Positions 57,944 to 64,000 of a DNA stretch of 64,000 nt are shown here, one piece after another (position 1 is the stretch's first letter; every line of letters starts with the position of its first letter). The stretch is from NCBI RefSeq assembly GCF_965249985.1, contig NZ_OZ252280.1; one strand, 5' to 3'. Under the pieces are notes generated by a model, which saw only the letters and a program-made list of their open reading frames with translations, was not told the origin of the DNA and did no database searches. The translations under genes and the position numbers were made by a program. This DNA comes from Algiphilus sp022763315. Lineage in GTDB: Bacteria > Pseudomonadota > Gammaproteobacteria > Nevskiales > Nevskiaceae.

Positions 57944-60900
57944 GCAGCGGCCTCGCCGGTGCACGGTGGTCCCCAGCCGCCGCCGCCGGGTGTCAGGACC
58001 TCGAGGCAGCTGCCGGCTTCTACCTGCAGTCGCACGCGGGCCGGTAGGGGCTCTCGCTTGCCATCCGGCGCGATCAACCAGTTCTCGCCGAGCTGGCCAT
58101 CGCCACCACCTGCCATGCCGCGCGCGGGGTGGCGACGACGATTGCTGATCACCGCGAGCTCAACCGCCTCCAGAAAGCGCAGCACGCGACAAACGCCATC
58201 GCCGCCGCGCCATTGGCCATCACCACCGCTATGCGGGCGCAGGCCGAAGTGTTCCACGCGCACCGGCTGCTGCCGTTCGATGATTTCGGGGTCCGTGATG
58301 CGCGAATTGGTCATATGGGTGTGTACCGCGCTTGCGCCATCGAAGCCGGGCCCGGCGCCGGCGCCGCCACACAATGTCTCGTAGTACTGGTGCCGTGCAT
58401 TGCCGAAGCTGATGTTGTTCATCGTGCCCTGCGACTCGGCCATGGCGCCGAAGGCGGCGAGCAGCGCGTCGGTCACGGCCTGGGAGCTTTCCACATTGCC
58501 GGCGACCACTGCTGAAGGCGGCTGCGGCGCCAGCAGTGACGGTTCCGGCACCGAGAGCACGACATGGCGAAGAAAGCCTTCGTTCAAGGGTAGCGGGGCG
58601 GCAATGACGCAACGCAGTGCGTACATCACCGCGGCGCGCACCACTGGAAGGGGCGTATTGGCGTTTCCGGTATCGGCCGCGCTGGTGCCGGAGAAGTCCA
58701 GATGCAAGCGACCCTCGCGGACCTGAGTGGCCACCTGGATGCGCTGGCCGTCGTCCATGTCCACGGTGCGCTGATTGGAGGGCAGGGTGTGCAGAAAGTC
58801 GGCCACCGCCTGGGCTGCGTAATCCTGAACCTGCTGCATCTGCTGCATGACGGTATCCACACCATGTTGCGCGCACAGCGATTGCACCAGCCCGACGCCA
58901 CGGGTGCAGGAGGCAAGCTGTGCGCGCAGATCCGCGAGGTTGGCCTCGGGATTGCGCGCCGGGTGGGGGCCTTGGGTCAAGGTGGCGCGCAGCAGATCCT
59001 CGTCCAGCCTGCCGTGACGCGCCACACGCAGGCCCGCGATGCGGATGCCTTCCTCGTCGATGCTCGTGCTGGAGGCCGGCATCGAGCCGGGACTGATACC
59101 GCCCACATCGGCGTGATGCGCGCGTGCGGCGACAAAGGCCACTGGCCGATCCCGATCAGCAACGAAGACCGGCATGATCAGGGTGAGATCCGGCAGATGC
59201 GTCCCGCCGGTGTAGGGGTCATTGATCAACCAGGCGGCGTCGGCTTCCAATGACTCGCCGCGCTTGGCCTGCTGCCGCAATACCGCCTGTACGGCGGCGC
59301 TCATCGAGCCCAGATGCACCGGGATGTGCGGCGCATTGGCGACCAGTTGGCCGTCGCGGTCGAACAGGGCGCAGGAGTAATCCAACCGGTTGCGCACGTT
59401 GACGGAGTGCGCGCTGCGCTGCAGGGCATCGCCCATCTCGCAGGCAATCTGCATGAAGCGATGGTTGAACAGTTCGAGGCGCGCGGCGGTGGCGGTCTGC
59501 TCGGTGACGGCAGGCAGACTGCCGCGTCGCGCGTGGATGCCATGCGCATCCGCATGCGCGGTCCACCCAGGCGGAAGGACCAGATTCGACTGGGCCAGCA
59601 GCACCAGGGCCGGGCCCTCGATCTCCTGCGCGTCGAGATGGTCGTAGACCGGGACCGGATGCCATTGACCGTCGGACAGCATCATCGTCTGCGTGCCCGT
59701 CTGCTGCCGTGGCGGGCGCGCAGTATCCGCTGCCACAGGTTGTCCCTCATCTTGTGCCCGTAGCCGCAAACCCACCACATGAATGGGCCGCGCAGGGTCG
59801 GAAAAGCCGACATCTCTGTGGTGGGCGGCGTGGAACTGCTCGGCGATACCGGCGGCGGTACGGTCGGTGTCGAAGCCGATTTCCAGCACGGTTTCGGCGT
59901 GTTCGTAGTGCAGGCGCATGACCGCGCTGCACTGCGTCATTGCCGTGTTCTGCTCGGCCAAGCTGCGTTCGGCACGCGCGTGCAATTCTGGCCATGCCGC
60001 GGCGGCCCGCGCCACGCTGTGCGCATCCAGTGGTGCGTCGATGGCTTCATCCACGGTGACCCCCAGTGCCGCCATCCCCACACCGAGGGCCGACAGGACG
60101 CTGGCGCGCTGCGGCAGCATGACGTGTTGCATGCCCAGGGCCTCGGCGACCTCGCAGGCATGCTGCCCACCGGCGCCACCGAAGGCGACGAGACAATGCG
60201 AGGTGATATCCACCCCGCGTGCCACGCTGACGCGCCGCACGGCCCCGGCCATCTGCTCCACCGCCAATCGCAGTGCGCCGAGGGCGGCGGCGTTAACACG
60301 GGATGGGTCGGCGTCGTCCCCCAGCAGCGCGGCAAAGGCCGCATAGGCGCGTTCGGCGTCGAGGGGGGCGTTGCCATCCGGCCCGAACACCGGGGCGAAG
60401 CCTTCGCCGTAGATACGGCCAAGCAGGAGGTTGGCGTCGGTGATCGTCGCCGGTCCACCGCGCCCGTAGCAGGCAGGGCCGGGGGCCGCGCCCGCCGACT
60501 CGGGACCGACGCGCATGCGCGCCCCGTCATGGAAGACCTGTGATCCACCACCGGCAGCCACGGTATGCAGGTCCAGGGCAGGGGCGCGCACCTGTTGTCC
60601 GGCAACCGTCACGCTGCTGCGCACGGGTGCACTGCCTTCGGCATGGAAGACGTCGGTGGACGTGCCTCCCATGTCAAGGCCAACGATACGCGACACGCCA
60701 CCGGCAGCGGCGATGCGCGTGGCGCCGATGACGCCGCCGGCGGGGCCGGAGAAAATGCTGTTACGTGCATGGAAATGCGCGGCGTCGGCGAGATTGCCGT
60801 CGGATTGCATGCAGCGGATGCGCGCACCGGGCAGCTGGGCCGCCAGCCGTTGCGTGTAGCGCTGCAGGATGGGCGCCAATGCGGCCTCGACCACGGTGGT

Positions 60901-61551
60901 TTGCGCCCGCGCCAGCAGGCCGGCTTCGGTCGACACCCAGTGGCTGCAACACAGATGCGTGAAACCCGCAGCGCGCGCGGCGGTAGCGATCGCCTGCTCT
61001 TCGTCGGGGTAGTGGGCGCCGTGCATCAGGGCAATGGCGAGGCTGTCGATGCCTTCGTCGCGCAAGGCCTGCAAAGTGCGCTGTAGGGCATCGGGATTCA
61101 ACGGCAGCAGGCATTGACCGTCTGCGGCTCGGCGCGTCGCCACTCCGGCGACTCGAGCGCACAGCGCGGTGCGCGGCGCAATGGCCAGCGCGAAGATGTC
61201 GTCGCGCGACTGATCGCCGATGGCCAGCAGGTCCTCGAAGCCGCTGTTGATCACAAGGGCACAGGGATGGTGACGACCTTCGAGCAGGGCGTTGGTGGTA
61301 ACGGTGGTGCCCAGCCGCAACTCTGCAACCTGCCCCTCAGCCACGTCGGCATCGGACGCGAGGCCAAGCAGTGCGCGGGTGCCGGCGATGACCGCGTCCT
61401 CGTACTGGCCGGGCGCATGGCTCAGCAGCTTGTGCGTATGGCGGCTGCCGTCTGGAGCAATGCCGATGATATCGGTGAAGGTGCCGCCGCGGTCGGCGTG
61501 AATGCGCCACCCGCCGTGCGGGGCGGGGCTGGCTTCGGAATGACTCTGCAT
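57940..61551 (-). CDS. Fused hydantoinase A/B (5-oxoprolinase-type) protein
   Basis: A 1203-residue protein with an amino-terminal HyuA part (RIHADRGGTFTDIIGIAPDG, RLGTTVTTNALLEGRHHPCA, IVGLDMGGTSTDVFHAEGSA, ACYGRGGPATITDANLLLGR) and, after about residue 680, a HyuB part (MQIACEMGDALQRSAHSVNV, AWLINDPYTGGTHLPDLTLI, VAARAHHADVGGISPGSMPA, GGDGQWRGGDGVCRVLRFLE). ATP-dependent hydrolysis of 5-oxoproline, a hydantoin or a related cyclic amide is expected. Length equals eukaryotic-type oxoprolinase. Coupled to the PLP gene. Confidence 0.92.
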   Translation of the reverse strand: MQSHSEASPAPHGGWRIHADRGGTFTDIIGIAPDGSRHTHKLLSHAPGQYEDAVIAGTRALLGLASDADVAEGQVAELRLGTTVTTNALLEGRHHPCALVINSGFEDLLAIGDQSRDDIFALAIAPRTALCARVAGVATRRAADGQCLLPLNPDALQRTLQALRDEGIDSLAIALMHGAHYPDEEQAIATAARAAGFTHLCCSHWVSTEAGLLARAQTTVVEAALAPILQRYTQRLAAQLPGARIRCMQSDGNLADAAHFHARNSIFSGPAGGVIGATRIAAAGGVSRIVGLDMGGTSTDVFHAEGSAPVRSSVTVAGQQVRAPALDLHTVAAGGGSQVFHDGARMRVGPESAGAAPGPACYGRGGPATITDANLLLGRIYGEGFAPVFGPDGNAPLDAERAYAAFAALLGDDADPSRVNAAALGALRLAVEQMAGAVRRVSVARGVDITSHCLVAFGGAGGQHACEVAEALGMQHVMLPQRASVLSALGVGMAALGVTVDEAIDAPLDAHSVARAAAAWPELHARAERSLAEQNTAMTQCSAVMRLHYEHAETVLEIGFDTDRTAAGIAEQFHAAHHRDVGFSDPARPIHVVGLRLRAQDEGQPVAADTARPPRQQTGTQTMMLSDGQWHPVPVYDHLDAQEIEGPALVLLAQSNLVLPPGWTAHADAHGIHARRGSLPAVTEQTATAARLELFNHRFMQIACEMGDALQRSAHSVNVRNRLDYSCALFDRDGQLVANAPHIPVHLGSMSAAVQAVLRQQAKRGESLEADAAWLINDPYTGGTHLPDLTLIMPVFVADRDRPVAFVAARAHHADVGGISPGSMPASSTSIDEEGIRIAGLRVARHGRLDEDLLRATLTQGPHPARNPEANLADLRAQLASCTRGVGLVQSLCAQHGVDTVMQQMQQVQDYAAQAVADFLHTLPSNQRTVDMDDGQRIQVATQVREGRLHLDFSGTSAADTGNANTPLPVVRAAVMYALRCVIAAPLPLNEGFLRHVVLSVPEPSLLAPQPPSAVVAGNVESSQAVTDALLAAFGAMAESQGTMNNISFGNARHQYYETLCGGAGAGPGFDGASAVHTHMTNSRITDPEIIERQQPVRVEHFGLRPHSGGDGQWRGGDGVCRVLRFLEAVELAVISNRRRHPARGMAGGGDGQLGENWLIAPDGKREPLPARVRLQVEAGSCLEVLTPGGGGWGPPCTGEAAA

Positions 61552-61599
61552 GGCACAACGCTAGGCCCGTGGCCGCGTGCTGGCAAGCCTGAGCTATCG

Positions 61600-61605
61600 C
61601 ATAAT
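61600..61605 (+). promoter_or_regulatory. Candidate -10 for a leaderless thioesterase transcript
   Basis: CATAAT ends 6 nt before ATG 61612, and there is no Shine-Dalgarno. Confidence 0.38.
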
Positions 61606-61611
61606 CCGGCC

Positions 61612-62064
61612 ATGGACGATACCGCTGCTGCCCTGTCATGGCCCGTGGCCAGCCCCCATTGCATCGAGGTGCGTGTCGGCGCCCACGACATTGACGCCTT
61701 CGATCACACCAATAATGTCTCTTATCTGCGTTGGCTCGAGCAGTGCGCGTGGTCGCACACCTGTGCCTTGGGTCTGGACATGGCGGCCTACCATCGCATT
61801 GGTGCTGGTTGCGTGGCGCGCCGGCATGAGCTGGATTACCTGGCGCCGAGTTTTCTTGACGATACGCTGATCGTCGGTACCTGGATCGAGGAGAACGACG
61901 GTCGGGTCACGATGTGGCGTGGCTACCGCATCATCCGTCTGTCGGACGGGCGCGCGGTGATGAACGCCCGGACGCAGTGGGCCTGTGTCGATATGGTCAC
62001 GGGGCGTCCGCGGCGGCAACCGGAGGCATTCGTCGCGGCCTACCAGGTGAGTCCGCGCCTTTGA
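61612..62064 (+). CDS. Acyl-CoA thioesterase (4HBT hotdog family)
   Basis: A 150-residue hotdog thioesterase. RVGAHDIDAFDHTNNVSYLR has the catalytic Asp-x-x-x-H-x-N-N pattern, and ARRHELDYLAPSFLDDTLIV with ENDGRVTMWRGYRIIRLSDG follows. It is similar to the 4-hydroxybenzoyl-CoA thioesterase / YbgC group, with the substrate unknown. Its stop is six bases from that of the convergent hydrolase. Confidence 0.9.
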   Translation: MDDTAAALSWPVASPHCIEVRVGAHDIDAFDHTNNVSYLRWLEQCAWSHTCALGLDMAAYHRIGAGCVARRHELDYLAPSFLDDTLIVGTWIEENDGRVTMWRGYRIIRLSDGRAVMNARTQWACVDMVTGRPRRQPEAFVAAYQVSPRL

Positions 62065-62070
62065 GCGGGC

Positions 62071-62592
62071 TCAGGCCGGCTCCGAGGGCGTGGCCAGTGG
62101 CGCGATGAAACGTGCGAAGTGCGCGGCGACCTCGTCAAGGCGCTCGTTGAGGGTATGTCCGGCGTCCAGCCAGTGCAGCACGGCGCCGTGGCGCTGGCAG
62201 AAGCGCTCGGCCACCTGCGGCGGCACGATATCGTCGTGCAGGCCGTGCAGTACTGCGCAGTGCTCGGGTATGGCGTTGGGCTCTTCCGGCCATGCCGGAA
62301 AATAGAGCGCGGGCGCGAGTAGGAAGAGGGCATCCACCGACAGGCGGGCGCAGGCATGGGCGGCTACATAGCCGCCCATGCTCGATCCCACCATCACCAG
62401 AGGGTCGCCTTCCGGGCGGGAGTCCACCAGTTGCTCGAGCCGCTCGTGGGGGTCAAAGGTGTGCGTATAATCCGGCGAAACGACGGCAAAGCCGTGCGCG
62501 CGGGCGACATCCGCCAACCGCTTGATCTTGATGCCCCACGGCCCGCTTTCCTTGCCGTGGTTGAAGCAGATCAGGGGGCTGGAACGGGGCAT
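62071..62592 (-). CDS. Small alpha/beta hydrolase (YqiA-like esterase)
   Basis: A 173-residue small alpha/beta-hydrolase. ICFNHGKESGPWGIKIKRL (amino-terminal HG loop), nucleophile elbow VMVGSSMGGYVAAHA, acid/His region VLHGLHDDIVPPQVAERF and HWLDAGHTLNERLDE. It resembles YqiA/YcfP-type esterases. The ATG at 62592 has no Shine-Dalgarno and is 14 bp from the divergent ATG at 62607; starts further upstream are possible. Confidence 0.85.
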   Translation of the reverse strand: MPRSSPLICFNHGKESGPWGIKIKRLADVARAHGFAVVSPDYTHTFDPHERLEQLVDSRPEGDPLVMVGSSMGGYVAAHACARLSVDALFLLAPALYFPAWPEEPNAIPEHCAVLHGLHDDIVPPQVAERFCQRHGAVLHWLDAGHTLNERLDEVAAHFARFIAPLATPSEPA

Positions 62593-62606
62593 GGGAGGAG
62601 GTCTCG

Positions 62607-62966
62607 ATGGCGAGAAAAAAGGAGACAAAGCCGACATCCGGCCGGTCATCCAGTCTAGCGAGTCGCCGCGCCGCACGCCGCCAATGGGAACGGGACAATC
62701 CTTTGGAAGTGCGTCTGTCACTGGCCTTTCGATTCGGAGAGGAAGCCGACGACCGGATCACGATGCTGAATGATCGCGCCATCCCCATGGTTGGAAGCGT
62801 TTTCCGCTACCGCGATCGCATTGCGCGGCAGTTCACGATGCTCTTCGTCCGTGCAGGCGCATCCCTGCCCAAGGTCCGCGCGGAGATTCTCCCGGCCGCG
62901 CGCTGGCTGGCCATTCGCTCGTGGGTGCGCAGTGCGGATGACGACAATGATTCAGGAAAAAATTGA
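62607..62966 (+). CDS. Basic hypothetical protein
   Basis: A 119-residue protein of unknown function. It begins with a Lys/Arg/Ser-rich segment (MARKKETKPTSGRSSSLASR RAARRQ-type), followed by an amphipathic region (LEVRLSLAFRFGEEADDRIT, RDRIARQFTMLFVRAGA) and ends in an acidic tail (SADDDNDSG). No membrane segment is seen. A GGGAGGAGG ribosome-binding site precedes ATG 62607. It ends directly at the next gene (GTG 62967). Confidence 0.6.
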   Translation: MARKKETKPTSGRSSSLASRRAARRQWERDNPLEVRLSLAFRFGEEADDRITMLNDRAIPMVGSVFRYRDRIARQFTMLFVRAGASLPKVRAEILPAARWLAIRSWVRSADDDNDSGKN

Positions 62967-63269
62967 GTGCTGCGCTATCTCCAGATTGCCAATGTGGTGT
63001 TGCTCGCGTTTGGGGTGACCTTTGTGGTCACGCTTTCGGTCGTGGCGATCCTGCTCGCCTTCTGGGTGGGTGAGTATCCGAAGTACGAGAGCACACTCTC
63101 AGGCGTGCTGCGCGTCGTGCTGCTGGCCGGCATCCTGGCAGCAGCCGGTGCGCTGTGCGTGCGCTCTCTGCAGGGTCGGTGGCCGTTCTGGCCTGCGCTG
63201 CAATTCGCCGGATGGGGTGTATCGATGGTGGTGCTGTTCCTCGGTTTGAACATGTTGGGAGTAGGGTGA
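62967..63269 (+). CDS. Small membrane protein, unknown function
   Basis: A 100-residue protein with three hydrophobic helices (ANVVLLAFGVTFVVTLSVVA, VLRVVLLAGILAAAGALCV, PALQFAGWGVSMVVLFLGLN). Start GTG 62967 directly follows the TGA of the preceding gene and AGGAAAA lies upstream. No family recognised. It is in the 62607-63852 run of four tandem genes. Confidence 0.72.
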   Translation: MLRYLQIANVVLLAFGVTFVVTLSVVAILLAFWVGEYPKYESTLSGVLRVVLLAGILAAAGALCVRSLQGRWPFWPALQFAGWGVSMVVLFLGLNMLGVG

Positions 63270-63273
63270 AGTG

Positions 63274-63852
63274 ATGAAGGTTCTGTGCTTGAGTGGTTCG
63301 GCGCGCGCGGCGTCTTTCAATTCCGCCCTGCTTGCTGTCGCGGCAGCCGATCTGGCGTCTCGCGATATCGACGTAGTGCGCGTGGCTCCCGCGGAGCTGA
63401 CGGCGCTGCCGTTGATGGATCAAGACCTGGAAGCGGCCTCCGGTCTGCCGGAGCAGGCGCGCGCCCTCAAGGCCGCCTTCCACAAGGCCGACGGCGTTGT
63501 GCTGGCCTGCCCGGAATACAACGGATCATTGACGCCGCTGTTGAAGAACGTCATCGACTGGGTGTCGCGGCCCGATGAGGCTCTGCCGGCACCGGCCTGC
63601 TTTCAGCGTCGCCCGATGGCCCTGCTCGCAGCGTCGCCAGGCGCTCTGGGCGGTTTGCGCGGACTGCGTCACGTGCGCGAGATCCTGGGGAACCTATCTG
63701 CCATGGTGGTGCCGCGCCAGTTCGCCCTCGCCAAGGCCGGGGATGCCTTCGACGCGCAGGGGGCGCTGCGCGATAGCAAGAACCAGGAGGCGGTCGCCGG
63801 GGTTATCGACGATCTGCTGTACTGGATGGAAGCCATCCACGGGAAAGGCTGA
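63274..63852 (+). CDS. NAD(P)H-dependent FMN reductase
   Basis: A 192-residue flavodoxin-like reductase. FMN-binding LCLSGSARAASFNSALLA, VVLACPEYNGSLTPLLKNVI with DWVSRP, and PMALLAASPGALGGLRGLRH. It reduces FMN, quinones or azo compounds using NAD(P)H. ATG 63274 is chosen; GTG 63271 is adjacent. The last codon overlaps the ATG of the next gene (TGATG). Confidence 0.9.
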   Translation: MKVLCLSGSARAASFNSALLAVAAADLASRDIDVVRVAPAELTALPLMDQDLEAASGLPEQARALKAAFHKADGVVLACPEYNGSLTPLLKNVIDWVSRPDEALPAPACFQRRPMALLAASPGALGGLRGLRHVREILGNLSAMVVPRQFALAKAGDAFDAQGALRDSKNQEAVAGVIDDLLYWMEAIHGKG

Positions 63853-64000
63853 TGCGCGCGCCCACACGCTACAACCTGCGGTCCTTTTTGCCGATTGCCG
63901 CCGGCGCCTGCTGGCTGGCCGCAGGCGAGGGCATCGGCCTTCTGTTCACCATGCTGCCGGGCGCCTTGCTGCTCAGCGCCGGTATGGCGCTGCTGTTCAT
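63852..64000 (+). CDS. Membrane protein, 5' end only (window edge)
   Basis: The first 49 residues of a protein that continues past the window. It starts MRAPTRYNLRSFLPIAAGAC and is hydrophobic thereafter (WLAAGEGIGLLFTMLPGALL). It may be a membrane protein. TGATG overlap couples it to the FMN reductase. Function cannot be told from this fragment. Confidence 0.6.
   Translation, partial: MRAPTRYNLRSFLPIAAGACWLAAGEGIGLLFTMLPGALLLSAGMALLF

Overview
The window is a dense, GC-rich chromosomal segment of a Gammaproteobacterium. No rRNA, tRNA, CRISPR array, insertion sequence or phage gene was recognised, and no gap between genes exceeds about 300 bases. Gene orders are gammaproteobacterial: yciB/yciI/bolA, yciO-trpS-scpA-scpB-rluB, a mtnA / MTA-deaminase / ubiG / mupP-like / yciK block as in Pseudomonas, pyrG-kdsA-eno-ftsB-ispD-ispF, and surE-pcm-yqaA-nlpD. 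The KdsA type (closest in remembered sequence to Xanthomonas), the absence of rpoS after nlpD and the SUF layout suggest the Xanthomonadales/Nevskiales side of the class. This placement is inference from memory, not a database result.

Layout. 1-14 kb: the start of a P-type ATPase, then mostly single accessory genes (zinc alcohol dehydrogenase, secreted and membrane unknowns, a zinc metallopeptidase, YaiI, thioesterase, alpha/beta hydrolase, ZIP transporter, outer-membrane barrel, O-methyltransferase, GST, cupin, amidohydrolase, cytochrome b561), with one decayed SRPBCC gene. 14-20 kb: cell-envelope and RNA genes (YciB, BolA, YciO, site-2 protease) and the trpS-scpAB-rluB operon. 20-26 kb: a minus-strand operon (MTA/SAH deaminase, UbiG, MupP-like phosphatase, EI24 protein, YciK) divergent from mtnA. 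27-32 kb: CTP, KDO, enolase, division and isoprenoid genes. 32-36.6 kb: a minus-strand metal-uptake-like cassette (DUF2946, TonB receptor, PepSY protein) where truD is commonly found. 37-46 kb: Smr, surE-pcm-yqaA-nlpD, then alaC-hom-thrC-recJ. 46-48.6 kb: a two-gene DUF6502/DUF5666 operon of unknown function. 48.7-56.6 kb: NAD-type isocitrate dehydrogenase, PBP4-like DacB, and the SUF iron-sulfur operon with its Rrf2 regulator. 56.6-64 kb: an exported PLP enzyme coupled to a fused hydantoinase/oxoprolinase, then small genes and an FMN reductase.

Many neighbours overlap by ATGA, TGATG, GTGA, TTGA or CTGA, which points to translational coupling. The most unusual signals are: (1) a recurring -10-like hexamer only 6-8 nt before start codons that lack a Shine-Dalgarno, suggesting leaderless mRNAs; (2) KdsA with Asp at the usual Cys/Asn position; (3) a short-type threonine synthase with a Cys-rich insertion; (4) the DUF6502/DUF5666 operon, with six tandem modules, an Asp-rich tail and twin CATATATG sites at its start; (5) an apparent CTG start codon.
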